A stretch of 64,000 nt of DNA from Shewanella metallivivens (GTDB taxonomy: Bacteria; Pseudomonadota; Gammaproteobacteria; Enterobacterales; Shewanellaceae): contig NZ_JAQQPZ010000015.1 in assembly GCF_028750675.1 (NCBI RefSeq), forward strand, positions 348,358 through 412,357, read 5' to 3'. Shown piece after piece: positions 1 to 8,198 of this stretch. The translations under genes and the position numbers were made by a program. Each line of letters begins with the position of its first letter. The stretch's first letter is position 1. The notes under the pieces are model-generated. The model did not search any database. It saw nothing but the letters and a program-made list of their open reading frames with translations, and had not been told where the DNA came from.

Positions 1-282
1 GTAGAAGTTCATTATCGCGGTACGTTAATTGACGGTACGGAGTTTGACAGTTCATACGCTCGTGGTGAAACCGCTAAGTTCCCACTAAATCGCGTTATTC
101 CTGGCTGGACAGAAGGCGTACAGCTTATGCCTGTCGGTGCTAAGTATAAGTTTGTTATCCCTTCAGAGCTTGCATATGGTGAACGCGATACTGGGACGAT
201 CCCAGCTAATTCAACATTGGTTTTTGAAGTAGAACTCGTGTCTGTTGAAAAAGCCGCTGCAGCTGAAACTGAAACAAAATAA
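1..282 (+). CDS. FKBP-type peptidyl-prolyl cis-trans isomerase, 3' part only
   Basis: The reading frame is open from base 1 to a TAA at 280-282, so the 5' end lies outside the window. The 93 visible residues are the C-terminal half of an FKBP domain: [30 protein letters not shown] and the SELAYG strand, with the [13 protein letters not shown] ending. FKBP isomerases catalyse cis-trans isomerisation of Xaa-Pro bonds and act as chaperones. A short Ala/Glu/Lys tail ([12 protein letters not shown]) follows the domain, as in periplasmic FkpA-type proteins, but the missing N-terminus prevents a choice between FkpA and FklB/FKBP22 types. Confidence 0.93.
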   Translation, partial: VEVHYRGTLIDGTEFDSSYARGETAKFPLNRVIPGWTEGVQLMPVGAKYKFVIPSELAYGERDTGTIPANSTLVFEVELVSVEKAAAAETETK

Positions 283-331
283 TCAGCTAGCTTGATTTCG
301 GTGTTAACGCCCGAAATACAGAGTGAATAGC

Positions 332-358
332 AAAAAAGGACGCATCGCGTCCTTTTTT
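332..358 (+). terminator. Rho-independent terminator after the FKBP gene
   Basis: A 12-bp stem (aaaaaaggacgc / gcgtcctttttt) with a 3-nt loop runs into a T-run. It sits 50 bp after the FKBP stop codon and about 95 bp before the end of the opposing zntB gene, so it may serve both strands. Confidence 0.85.
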
Positions 359-453
359 ATTACTTATCCAGAGTTCAGATTACTTATTTGCAACTGTAGA
401 GGCAGTTAAGCTCAGCGTTGTTAACGAAACTGACTGTAATCAATATCAACCAA

Positions 454-1419
454 TTACAGCCACTTTAAGCGATAAAATAGATACATTTGCAATGCAATTA
501 GGGCAATAAGACCACCACAGAATGCCGCAAATGCCCAGTTGGTTTCAGCACCTGGAATGCCGCCGATATTGACGCCCAGTAAGCCAGTTAAAAAACCAAG
601 CGGTAAAAAGACTGCTGAGATTAATGATAAAAAATACAGTCTTTGGTTCACTTGTTCAGACTGTTGAGATTGCAATTCTTCTTGGGTCACACTGGCTCGG
701 TCACGAATGGCATCTAAATCTTCAATGACGCGTATTAAGGTTTCATGAATTTCGCGCAAGCGTAGTTTATCGTTATCGTCAAATAGCTCGCTGGTTTCAT
801 GTAACATCCGCGAAAATGCTTCGCGTTGCGGTGCGAGGTAACGACGTAATACCACCGTTTGCCTGCGCAGTTCAGCAATGTCTGTACGTAGGCTTTTGTT
901 TACTTGGGTGACAACGCGCTCTTCTAACTCATCGAGCTGTTCTTCTAGTTTACCAATAAATTCAACTTTTCGTTGGGTTAAGCGCTCACAGATGGCCATG
1001 ATAAAGGCTGCAGTGTCGATTGGCCCCTTACCTTGAGTAATCGCATCGGCAATATCGACAACCGATTGCAATTGACGTTCGCAGGTCGATACGATTTTAT
1101 GCTCTTCAGCATATATGCGTATTGCGACCATATCTTCAGGATCTGAATTCGGGTTTAAGTTGACTCCGCGCAGCGCTAACAGCACCCCCTTACTTGAGTT
1201 AACCACTCGTGGGCGAGTGTCTGTGGCCAACAAAGTATCTGTTTCAACACGATCGAGACCTGAATTAAGGATCCATTTACGGGCTTTAGGTTCACGGTAG
1301 CGAAGGTGAAGCCACAGTAGGCCATCTTGTGGCTGCCACTGCGCAACTTGTTCTTCGGTAAGCGACTGGCCAGCATTTGGTCCAGTGAGTAGTAAGCTAT
1401 AAATAAAACCAGTATTCAT
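454..1419 (-). CDS. zntB: ZntB-type zinc transporter (CorA family)
   Basis: This 321-residue protein has the CorA-superfamily layout: a large cytoplasmic N-terminal domain, long helices from about residue 150 to 260 (rich in Glu/Arg/Gln), and two C-terminal membrane segments (about 262-285 and 295-316). The pore signature between them is GVNIGGIPG, the ZntB variant, where Mg2+ channels have GMN. ZntB proteins move Zn2+ across the inner membrane. Length is close to the usual 327 residues. The gene is alone, convergent with the FKBP gene and divergent from yacL. Metal specificity is inferred from the signature only. Confidence 0.9.
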   Translation of the reverse strand: MNTGFIYSLLLTGPNAGQSLTEEQVAQWQPQDGLLWLHLRYREPKARKWILNSGLDRVETDTLLATDTRPRVVNSSKGVLLALRGVNLNPNSDPEDMVAIRIYAEEHKIVSTCERQLQSVVDIADAITQGKGPIDTAAFIMAICERLTQRKVEFIGKLEEQLDELEERVVTQVNKSLRTDIAELRRQTVVLRRYLAPQREAFSRMLHETSELFDDNDKLRLREIHETLIRVIEDLDAIRDRASVTQEELQSQQSEQVNQRLYFLSLISAVFLPLGFLTGLLGVNIGGIPGAETNWAFAAFCGGLIALIALQMYLFYRLKWL

Positions 1420-1490
1420 TGTTTATTATTCCAAGTGTTCGCTATGTCAGCAATTTGCGCTAATGTTGAGTGCTGAACTAAGTTTATAAC

Positions 1491-1507
1491 GTTTATCGCT
1501 GATAAAC
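1491..1507. promoter_or_regulatory. Perfect 7-3-7 inverted repeat upstream of zntB
   Basis: GTTTATC-GCT-GATAAAC is a perfect inverted repeat about 72 bp upstream of the zntB start and about 110 bp upstream of yacL. Size and symmetry suit a dimeric regulator. It does not resemble the Zur consensus I know, so no regulator is named. Confidence 0.4.
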
Positions 1508-1618
1508 CGTATAAAGCGATTATTTATAGACTAAAAATGTCAATTGGATTAGATAACAAGCAGCAGGTTTGAATTTCATCGGTTAAAATAGAACTAACGC
1601 TAATTACAGAGCAATATT

Positions 1619-1990
1619 ATGGAATATCAATTTCGTCGCAACCGCCTAGAAGGGACGGTTTTTGCAGAGTTTAGTATGGATCATGAAGTACTTGGTCGCT
1701 GGTTTGCTGAAGAGCTTGGTGATGATAACAGCCGTGCTAACCATATCCTTACACAAATATTGTTAATCAAAAGCGGTAGCACCAATCACTGGCGGCATAT
1801 CGGTGCCGACTTAACCATTGATATCGACACCGAGCAAGTGCGAGTTTTTGCCAACGTTATCGATTTTGAAGAAGAGCATGAATTAGATGATGCAATGAAC
1901 TTGTATGACGCGGAGTCAGAGTCCTACTGCGGTTTAGAAGATTTTGAATCGGTATTGCAAAGTTGGTTAGCGTTTATTAATCAGAAATAA
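1619..1990 (+). CDS. yacL: YacL family protein (UPF0231)
   Basis: The 123-residue product aligns by eye along its whole length with E. coli YacL: the MEYQFRRN start, HEVLGRWFAEE, a mid-protein VFANVIDFE strand, then DDAMNLYDAESESYCGLEDFESVL near the C-terminus. The family is small, acidic and of unknown function, with no signal peptide or membrane segment, so it is probably cytosolic. It is a single gene, convergent with narP, and a GC-rich hairpin follows its stop codon. Confidence 0.85.
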   Translation: MEYQFRRNRLEGTVFAEFSMDHEVLGRWFAEELGDDNSRANHILTQILLIKSGSTNHWRHIGADLTIDIDTEQVRVFANVIDFEEEHELDDAMNLYDAESESYCGLEDFESVLQSWLAFINQK

Positions 1991-1996
1991 TATTTA

Positions 1997-2019
1997 CCCC
2001 ACACTCAATTGGTGTGGGG
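1997..2019. terminator. Hairpin between convergent yacL and narP
   Basis: CCCCACAC / GTGTGGGG arms (8 bp) enclose 7 nt. No clear T-run follows on either strand, so it may be a weak bidirectional terminator or only an mRNA-end stabiliser. Confidence 0.5.
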
Positions 2020-2051
2020 CATCAAGTCATACTAAAACTAGCCTGTAAGCG

Positions 2052-2681
2052 TTATTGGTTTAAATAACGGACGGCCATTTCGGTACGCGACTTCGCATTG
2101 GCTTTACGCAGTAAGTTTTTAACGTGCACTTTTACGGTACCTTCACTGATGTGCAAGTCATCTGAAATCATTCGATTACTCTTGCCTTCCGCCAACTCTT
2201 GTAATATCTGTAGCTCACGTGGGGTGAGGTTTTCAATCCAGGTGTTATCATCGGTGGCATTTTTTAACTCGTAAAGATAGGCTTCAACTTCGTTGCTGAT
2301 AACACGGTGCCCTAACATGGCTTTTTTAAGCTGTTCGAGTAATAAATCTGGCTCAGTGTCTTTGAGTAAATAGCCATCAGCACCTGCGCGCAGTAATCTA
2401 ACGACATCTTGCTTAGCATCGGAAACGGTTAAAATTACTATTCTCGCGGTAACCCCTTCTTGGCGCATCGCATTCAGCGTGTCTAAGCCTGACATGCCTT
2501 TCATGTTCAAATCGAGAAGGATGATGTCTGGCTCGTCATCAGCTACAGCAGTGAGGGCTTCTAAACCTGTGCCAGTTTCACCAAAAAGTAAAAAATCGCT
2601 GTCTGAGGTGATCAGTTGGCAAATACCTCGGCGTAACAAGGGATGATCATCTACAACAAGTACGGAATACGGCTTACCCAT
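2052..2681 (-). CDS. narP: Nitrate/nitrite response regulator NarP
   Basis: This is a 209-residue NarL/FixJ-type response regulator. The receiver domain (about 5-120) has the acidic pair D11-D12, the phospho-acceptor D57 in DIILLDLNM, and a KD pair near residue 107. A LuxR-type helix-turn-helix (LTPRELQILQELAEGKSNRMI through EGTVKVHVKNLLRK) fills about 148-204. Its start overlaps the 3' end of narQ by 8 bp, so the two are translationally coupled, with the sensor gene first. NarP binds paired heptamers related to TACYYMT as an inverted 7-2-7 repeat, and a candidate lies in front of the divergent nrfA. NarP is preferred over NarL because Shewanella genomes typically carry NarQP. Confidence 0.88.
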   Translation of the reverse strand: MGKPYSVLVVDDHPLLRRGICQLITSDSDFLLFGETGTGLEALTAVADDEPDIILLDLNMKGMSGLDTLNAMRQEGVTARIVILTVSDAKQDVVRLLRAGADGYLLKDTEPDLLLEQLKKAMLGHRVISNEVEAYLYELKNATDDNTWIENLTPRELQILQELAEGKSNRMISDDLHISEGTVKVHVKNLLRKANAKSRTEMAVRYLNQ

Positions 2682-4389
2682 TTAAAGGCTCCTGTTGAGG
2701 TGGAAAGCTAAGTGTAACGGTGGTGCCGCCATGCAGATTACTGTCAAATGTCACGACGCCATGTAATTTATTGGCTCGCTCATGCATGATGCCGATGCCA
2801 AAATGTTGATCGCGCTCTTGTAAATGTGACACACCAATACCGTCATCGCATATTGCTATCGTTATCATAGCACTATTTTTTAACTGGCAATCTACCACTA
2901 TATGGGCAGGCTTAGCATGTTTGATTGCGTTAAGTGTTGCTTCGCGGATCAATTGTAAAATGTGAATATGTTGCTTAGCTTCTAATAAGTGTGCTGACAA
3001 CTTGTAATTGAGTTTAATATCAACGTCGCTTTGCTGACGAAGCTGATCAAGCATGACTTCAATCGCTTGATTCAAATTGGGTTCTTTTATGGTTAATCTG
3101 AACGTGGATAATAACTCGCGTAATTGCACATAGGCAGTACTTACTCCTTCATTTATCTCCACTAACTGTCCGTCCACTTCAGGACTGCGACAGCTCTTAT
3201 GTAGGCTTTTTTTGAGCAAACTGACCTGGATTTTTAAAAATGACAATAATTGGCCAATTGAATCATGCAGTTCCCGAGCAATCACTGCACGTTCTTCCAT
3301 CAATGCCAGCTGTTGACGCTGCTCTGTGGCATTATGAATCGTAATAGAACGGGTGAGCATCATGGCAAAGTTTTCAAATAACTGCCGATTCAGTTGTTTA
3401 TCGGAAATAACATCTAAGTAACCTAATTGAGTCTGTTCAATGATCAATGGGAATTGAACCGAGCTGATGTTGTTTTCTTCGGGCCAACCGTCTTCTGCTT
3501 TGATGACATCGTGAGAGTCATCTTCATGCTTAATAACGAGCCTGATAAAGTCTAAATCTTCATAATATTTCAATTGATTTATAGCAGATTGTAGCGCTTT
3601 GTAATCTAGTTTGTCAGCATGCAACATCACAAGGTTATCGTATAAAAACTTAAGTTCATTATTTGCTCGAGTTAATGCATGGGTTTTATCGTTAACTTGT
3701 CCTTCTAAATCTTCATATAAATCGGCCAATTCAGAGGCGGTTTTTTGTAATGCGTTACCCAGTGAGGTGAGCTCAATATAATCCGTTTTAGGCACCTTAA
3801 CTTTAAAGTTACCTTTTGAAATGGTTGCTGCGCTGTCCATTAATAATTGCAGCGGTCTTACAACGCGTTTTCGGGTAAACACAACGGCCAGAACGGCTAT
3901 AGCTAATAAAATCACTAATCCAATAATCTGAATAATAACCAATAACTTAAGTTTGAATGCCGCAAAAAGTTCCATTTTTAATACTAGCGTATCAATGGTA
4001 TCAACAAAGTCTTTTAATGACGCCGAATACAGGCGAGCATTGCCCGCTTCGACATAGGCCCGCATGACTTGCCACTTATCAATGACGAGTAAATATTGCT
4101 CAGTTAATTCTTGTGGACTATACCAAGCTAATGTTCGTTTTAACGGTTCAGAATTAAGGGTGTTTTCAAACTCGATGATTTTTTCTTGAGCATTAATACT
4201 GCCAGCATTTGTAAATAACAGTAGGCGATAACTTTGCATGCGCATTGAACCTGAAGCATTAATGCCTTTGGCATCATCTAGGCTAAAGGTTAAGTTAACA
4301 ATAGAAAACATCGCTAGGCTTGATGACAGTAGAATGAGAACTAGCATTAAGCCTAAAATGGTTGAGGTAAGACTGCCTCGTGTAAACAT
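2674..4389 (-). CDS. narQ: Nitrate/nitrite sensor histidine kinase NarQ
   Basis: The 571-residue kinase has TM1 at about 10-33, a periplasmic sensor helix with the P-box ligand motif (KGINASGSMRMQSYR, about 41-55), TM2 at about 149-171, a HAMP linker, a signalling/GAF-like region, then HisKA_3 with the phospho-acceptor H375 in ARELHDSIGQLLSF. The ATPase domain follows, with the N-box REATLNAIKHA and CDDGIG. NarX/NarQ proteins bind nitrate or nitrite in the periplasm and phosphorylate NarL/NarP. It is the first gene of narQ-narP and divergent from nrfA across 281 bp. I did not see the cysteine cluster typical of NarX central regions. Confidence 0.88.
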   Translation of the reverse strand: MFTRGSLTSTILGLMLVLILLSSSLAMFSIVNLTFSLDDAKGINASGSMRMQSYRLLLFTNAGSINAQEKIIEFENTLNSEPLKRTLAWYSPQELTEQYLLVIDKWQVMRAYVEAGNARLYSASLKDFVDTIDTLVLKMELFAAFKLKLLVIIQIIGLVILLAIAVLAVVFTRKRVVRPLQLLMDSAATISKGNFKVKVPKTDYIELTSLGNALQKTASELADLYEDLEGQVNDKTHALTRANNELKFLYDNLVMLHADKLDYKALQSAINQLKYYEDLDFIRLVIKHEDDSHDVIKAEDGWPEENNISSVQFPLIIEQTQLGYLDVISDKQLNRQLFENFAMMLTRSITIHNATEQRQQLALMEERAVIARELHDSIGQLLSFLKIQVSLLKKSLHKSCRSPEVDGQLVEINEGVSTAYVQLRELLSTFRLTIKEPNLNQAIEVMLDQLRQQSDVDIKLNYKLSAHLLEAKQHIHILQLIREATLNAIKHAKPAHIVVDCQLKNSAMITIAICDDGIGVSHLQERDQHFGIGIMHERANKLHGVVTFDSNLHGGTTVTLSFPPQQEPLNG

Positions 4390-4538
4390 AAAGCCCTACT
4401 TTGCATGAAATTTATTAAAAAGATTAGGATAAGACAAAAGTATGGTTTCATCCCCTGTCCAATAGTGTGTTCTACATTAGGTGTACCTGCATTACATTAG
4501 CCAGTTAACGGAACTGTGAGATACATCCTGTTTACATG

Positions 4539-4552
4539 TTGATCTGGCGCAA
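4539..4552. promoter_or_regulatory. Candidate Fnr/EtrA box upstream of nrfA
   Basis: TTGAT-CTGG-CGCAA matches 8 of 10 defined bases of the Fnr consensus TTGAT-N4-ATCAA. It lies in the narQ-nrfA intergenic region, 28 bp (centre to centre) upstream of the NarP-like site. Anaerobic control of nrfA by Fnr-family regulators or Crp is known in the family; use of this site is inference. Confidence 0.5.
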
Positions 4553-4565
4553 ACTTTCTTCGCTA

Positions 4566-4581
4566 TACCCCATTGGAGGTA
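4566..4581. promoter_or_regulatory. Candidate NarP 7-2-7 operator upstream of nrfA
   Basis: The 16-bp sequence taccccattggaggta is two heptamers (TACCCCA and, on the other strand, TACCTCC) separated by TT. Each matches 6 of 7 positions of the NarL/NarP heptamer TACYYMT, in exactly the inverted 7-2-7 arrangement NarP prefers. It is about 90 bp upstream of nrfA and beside the narQP genes. Confidence 0.65.
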
Positions 4582-4670
4582 TGTCTAAATTTCAGATTAA
4601 TAGCTACTTTTGACCTTGGAGATGTCGTGGTTATTAAATTAAATATAATGTAACACGGAGATAAAGGGTG

Positions 4671-6065
4671 ATGAAGATGAACGCAAAATCAATTGCACTC
4701 AGTGCCGTTATCGCTGCAAGCTTTATGGCTGCTGGCGCAATGGCGAGTGATAAAACTGAGCCTCGTAATGAGGTATATAAAGATAAATTCTCAAATCAAT
4801 ACAACAGCTGGCATGCAACAGCAGAAAGCGAAGAAGTTGTTGATATGCTGGAGCAAGTACCTAGCTTAGTCGTTTTGTGGGCTGGTTACGGTTTCGCAAA
4901 AGACTATAACGCACCGCGTGGCCATATGTATGCTGTTACAGACGTAACCAATACATTACGTACAGGCGCACCAAAGAATGCTGAAGACGGCCCAATGCCA
5001 ATGGCATGTTGGAGCTGTAAAAGCCCTGATGTACCTCGTGTCATTGAAGAGCAAGGCGAAGATGGCTACTTCACAGGTAAATGGGCTAAAGGAGGCCCAG
5101 AAATCGTTAACGCACTTGGTTGTAGCGATTGTCACGTAAAAGGTTCACCAAAATTACGTATGTCTCGTCCATTCGCTGAACGTGCAATGACAACATTAAA
5201 TAACCCATTTGATAAAGCTTCTCGTCAAGACAAGCAGTCTATGGTGTGTGCTCAATGTCACGTTGAATACTACTTCGAGAAAACAGAAGACCGTAAAGGC
5301 TTTGTTAAATTCCCTTGGGATATGGGTACTACCGTTGAACAAATGGAAGCGTACTACGACAGCATGGAGTTCTCTGACTGGACTCACGCAGTGTCTAAAA
5401 CACCTATGCTAAAAGCACAACACCCAGGTTATGAAACTTGGCAGTTAGGTGTACACGGTCAAAACAATGTAAGTTGTGTTGATTGCCATATGCCTAAAGT
5501 GACTAATGACAAAGGCCGTAAATATACCGATCATAAAGTGGGTAATCCATTTGATCGCTTTGAAGAAACCTGTGCAACTTGTCATACTCAAAGCAAAGAG
5601 TTCTTGGTTGATTTAACGCATAAACGTAAAGCGAAGGTTCAAGAGCTTAAAGCTCGTGCTGAAGCGCAATTAGTGAAAGCTCACTTCGAAGCAAAAGCTG
5701 CTTGGGATGCGGGTGCAACTGAAGCTGAAATGAAGCCTATCCTTATGGATATTCGTCATTCACAATGGCGTTGGGACTATGCGACTGCATCACATGGTGT
5801 AACTGCTCATGCTCCTGATGAGGCATTACGTATTTTAGGTACTTCAGTTGATAAAGCTGCAGATGCTCGTGTTAAGTTAGCTCAGTTGTTAGCAACTAAA
5901 GGTGTTAAGCAACCAATCGCTTACCCAGACACATCAACTAAAGCTAAAGCGCAAGCAGCATTGGGCATGGATATGAAAACCATGAATGCTGAAAAAGCTG
6001 AATTCAAGAAAACACTGGTTCCTCAGTGGAAAGAAGAAGCTAAAAAGCGTGAAGCGACTTACTAA
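4671..6065 (+). CDS. nrfA: Pentahaem ammonia-forming cytochrome c nitrite reductase NrfA
   Basis: NrfA reduces nitrite to ammonium with six electrons in the periplasm. Counting from the GTG three bases upstream of the chosen start, the haem motifs are CWSCK (114-118, the catalytic haem with lysine in place of histidine) and the conventional CSDCH (152), CAQCH (194), CVDCH (270) and CATCH (302). A signal peptide ends at GAMA before SDKTE. The start is set at ATG 4671, 10 nt after acggag; GTG 4668 and ATG 4677 are alternatives. The gene is monocistronic with its own terminator. No nrfB, nrfC or nrfD follows, which in Shewanella is explained by electron supply from CymA (established knowledge; cymA is not in this window). 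Confidence 0.97.
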   Translation: MKMNAKSIALSAVIAASFMAAGAMASDKTEPRNEVYKDKFSNQYNSWHATAESEEVVDMLEQVPSLVVLWAGYGFAKDYNAPRGHMYAVTDVTNTLRTGAPKNAEDGPMPMACWSCKSPDVPRVIEEQGEDGYFTGKWAKGGPEIVNALGCSDCHVKGSPKLRMSRPFAERAMTTLNNPFDKASRQDKQSMVCAQCHVEYYFEKTEDRKGFVKFPWDMGTTVEQMEAYYDSMEFSDWTHAVSKTPMLKAQHPGYETWQLGVHGQNNVSCVDCHMPKVTNDKGRKYTDHKVGNPFDRFEETCATCHTQSKEFLVDLTHKRKAKVQELKARAEAQLVKAHFEAKAAWDAGATEAEMKPILMDIRHSQWRWDYATASHGVTAHAPDEALRILGTSVDKAADARVKLAQLLATKGVKQPIAYPDTSTKAKAQAALGMDMKTMNAEKAEFKKTLVPQWKEEAKKREATY

Positions 6066-6119
6066 GTAACTTGCTACATTAAACAACTTATGTGTGAACC
6101 ATAAGCTGTTATCTCCAAT

Positions 6120-6147
6120 AAACCGTCCTTTTTAAGGGCGGTTTTTT
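6120..6147 (+). terminator. Rho-independent terminator after nrfA
   Basis: A stem aaccgtcctt / aagggcggtt (one G-T pair) with a TTT loop and a following T-run lies 55 bp after the nrfA stop codon. Confidence 0.85.
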
Positions 6148-6227
6148 AATTCAACCTTGCGCACAAACCTTCATCTGCTATCCATTCTAAAAGTGTCTAT
6201 AACGGCGATTTCTCTTTGTTCATAATG

Positions 6228-6244
6228 CGCACCAAAATGGGGCG
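6228..6244. promoter_or_regulatory. Candidate NtrC enhancer site 1 (distal)
   Basis: CGCACCA-AAA-TGGGGCG matches 11 of 14 defined bases of the NtrC palindrome TGCACCA-N3-TGGTGCA. Its centre is 32 bp from the second site, the three-turn spacing known from E. coli glnAp2. Confidence 0.6.
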
Positions 6245-6259
6245 CTATGATTTTTACGC

Positions 6260-6276
6260 TGCACTTTGTTGGTGCT
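6260..6276. promoter_or_regulatory. Candidate NtrC enhancer site 2 (proximal)
   Basis: TGCACTT-TGT-TGGTGCT matches 11 of 14 defined bases of the NtrC consensus. It is centred about 98 bp upstream of the start expected from the sigma-54-like promoter at 6340, where an enhancer of this type should sit. Confidence 0.65.
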
Positions 6277-6339
6277 TTTGTAAGCAGCTAAATTGGCGGG
6301 AATTATTTAAATTTCATATTAAACAGTACCTTATAAAAC

Positions 6340-6355
6340 TGGCCTGATGATTGAA
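6340..6355 (+). promoter_or_regulatory. Candidate sigma-54 promoter of glnK-amtB
   Basis: TGGCCTGATGATTGAA keeps the GG of the -24 element and the TTG of the -12 element at the correct distance (GG-N10-GA). It departs from TGGCAC-N5-TTGCA at two -24 positions and has GA in place of the usually invariant GC at -12. The 6413 start codon would lie about 48 nt downstream of the expected transcription start. Confidence 0.45.
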
Positions 6356-6412
6356 TTAGTTAGTTCAACAAATCAATAACAACTACATTTTTTCACACTT
6401 TTGGAGGTCGGG

Positions 6413-6751
6413 ATGAAACTCGTCAGCGCTATCATCAAGCCATTTAAATTGGATGATGTCCGTGAAGCAATAGCAAGCATGGGCATTGAAGGTATGACCG
6501 TTACTGAGGTTAAAGGATTTGGTCGTCAAAAAGGACACACTGAGCTTTATCGCGGTGCAGAATACCAAGTCGATTTTTTACCTAAAGTAAAACTTGAAAT
6601 TGCCACCAAAGCAGAAAATTTGGAAATGCTCCTTGAAGCGATTACCAAAGCCGCTCATACCGGCAAAATTGGTGATGGCAAAATCTTTGTGACAGATTTA
6701 GAACAAGCAGTCCGCATCCGTACGGGTGAGCTTGATAACGAAGCATTATAA
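6413..6751 (+). CDS. glnK: Nitrogen regulatory PII protein GlnK
   Basis: The product is 112 residues, the standard PII length. Tyr51, the uridylylation site of the T-loop, is present in ELYRGAEYQVDFLPK, and the B-loop reads THTGKIGDGKIFV-like (AAHTGKIGDGKIFV). The ATG at 6413 follows a ggagg Shine-Dalgarno at 6403-6407; an in-frame TTG at 6401 overlaps that site and is rejected. GlnK senses ATP/ADP and 2-oxoglutarate, signals nitrogen state, and blocks AmtB by inserting its T-loop. amtB begins 11 bp after its stop, the classic glnK-amtB operon, which supports GlnK over GlnB. Confidence 0.95.
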   Translation: MKLVSAIIKPFKLDDVREAIASMGIEGMTVTEVKGFGRQKGHTELYRGAEYQVDFLPKVKLEIATKAENLEMLLEAITKAAHTGKIGDGKIFVTDLEQAVRIRTGELDNEAL

Positions 6752-6761
6752 GGGGGCGATT

Positions 6762-8012
6762 ATGGAAGAGTTAACAAAATTAGGGCTTACAGTAACTGAA
6801 TTACGCTTTGCATTAGATACTTTTTACTTTCTAATTTCAGGCGCATTGGTGATGTGGATGGCGGCAGGTTTTGCAATGTTAGAAGCAGGGCTTGTGCGTT
6901 CAAAAAACACGACAGAAATTTTAACTAAAAACGTGTGCTTATATTCAATCGCTTGTGCGATGTTCTTATTAGTTGGCTACAATATTATGTATGTAGACAA
7001 TGCTGAAGGTGGCTTCATTCCTTCGTTTGGTTCGTTAATTGGCTCACAAGCTGATGGTGCTGACCATGCATTAGAATCTGACTTCTTCTTCCAGGTTGTG
7101 TTTGTTGCAACGGCGATGTCAATTGTTTCGGGTGCGGTAGCTGAGCGTATGAAGCTTTGGGCATTCTTAGCGTTTTCTGTTGTGATGACTGCGGTAATTT
7201 ACCCCGTTGAAGGTTACTGGACTTGGGGCGGTGGATTCTTATCAGAAGCAGGTTTCTTTGACTTTGCTGGTAGCGGAATTGTGCACATGGCTGGTGCAGC
7301 TGCAGCAATCTCTGGTGTATTACTGTTGGGTGCTCGTAAAGGTAAATATGGCGCAAACGGTCAAGTACAACCAATCCCAGGTTCAAACTTACCAATGGCA
7401 ACACTAGGTATGTTCATTTTATGGATGGGGTGGTTCGGCTTTAACGGTGGTTCTCAGTTATTAGTGTCAGATGCTGAAAACGCAACTGCAGTGGCTAAAA
7501 TCTTTGTAAACACTAACTCAGCAGCGGCCTTTGGTGCTATCTCTGCACTAATCGTATGTAAGGTTGTATGGGGTAAAGCTGACTTAACCATGATTTTAAA
7601 CGGTGCATTAGCAGGTCTTGTTGCTATTACTGCTGACCCATTATCACCTTCATTCTTAATGGCTGCTGTGATTGGCTTAATTGCTGGTGGCGTGGTTATC
7701 TTCTCAATTATAGCCTTTGACCGTGTTAAAATTGATGACCCAGTGGGTGCGATTTCAGTGCATGGAGTTGCGGGTTTCCTAGGGTTAATGTTAGTGCCTT
7801 TATCAAATGCTGACGCTAGCTTTGGTAGCCAGTTATATGGCGCTGCGGTTATCTTCATCTGGGTATTTGCTGCATCATTACTTGTATGGTTTGTATTGAA
7901 AATGACCATGGGTATTCGTGTAACAGAAGAAGAAGAATACAACGGTATGGATGTGTCTGATTGTGGTGTTGATGCTTATCCTGAGTTTGTGAGTGTTAAA
8001 TCTGCCGGATAA
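6762..8012 (+). CDS. amtB: Ammonium transporter AmtB
   Basis: This 416-residue Amt/Rh channel protein has about eleven to twelve hydrophobic segments. The twin pore histidines are in GSGIVHMAGAAAA and GAISVHGVAGFLG, and AERMKLW and the conserved C-terminal CGVDAYPEFV (GlnK contact) are present. It carries ammonium across the inner membrane. The ATG at 6762 follows agggggcgat and gives a natural N-terminus without a cleavable signal peptide; upstream in-frame ATG 6726 would lie inside glnK. It is the second gene of glnK-amtB. NrfA next door makes ammonium in the periplasm, its likely substrate. Confidence 0.95.
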   Translation: MEELTKLGLTVTELRFALDTFYFLISGALVMWMAAGFAMLEAGLVRSKNTTEILTKNVCLYSIACAMFLLVGYNIMYVDNAEGGFIPSFGSLIGSQADGADHALESDFFFQVVFVATAMSIVSGAVAERMKLWAFLAFSVVMTAVIYPVEGYWTWGGGFLSEAGFFDFAGSGIVHMAGAAAAISGVLLLGARKGKYGANGQVQPIPGSNLPMATLGMFILWMGWFGFNGGSQLLVSDAENATAVAKIFVNTNSAAAFGAISALIVCKVVWGKADLTMILNGALAGLVAITADPLSPSFLMAAVIGLIAGGVVIFSIIAFDRVKIDDPVGAISVHGVAGFLGLMLVPLSNADASFGSQLYGAAVIFIWVFAASLLVWFVLKMTMGIRVTEEEEYNGMDVSDCGVDAYPEFVSVKSAG

Positions 8013-8031
8013 CTCATTTTTACGATACGTT

Positions 8032-8063
8032 AAAAACAGAACCTTTGGGTTCTGTTTTTTTTT
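8032..8063 (+). terminator. Rho-independent terminator after amtB
   Basis: A stem aaaaacagaacc / ggttctgttttt with a 3-nt loop is followed by a long T-run, 20 bp after the amtB stop. Confidence 0.9.
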
Positions 8064-8198
8064 GCTGTTTGAGCCTGTATTCTGTTTAAGTTACCCCTCT
8101 TCATTTGTGCTAAGTGCTGTGGGTGTAGATTTACTGCTGCCATCTCAAGCAAAGTCTATGGAGCTTGAATAGGATTTTGGCAAAATGCGCATTACTGT

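Noticed and set aside
4515-4530. Crp site upstream of nrfA
   Set aside because: TGTGA is followed at N6 by TCCTG, which matches only two of five bases of the second half; too weak to call.
7454-7942. 162-residue frame antisense to amtB
   Set aside because: It lies wholly inside amtB, has no ribosome site or recognisable domain, and its composition reflects the opposite strand of a membrane protein gene.
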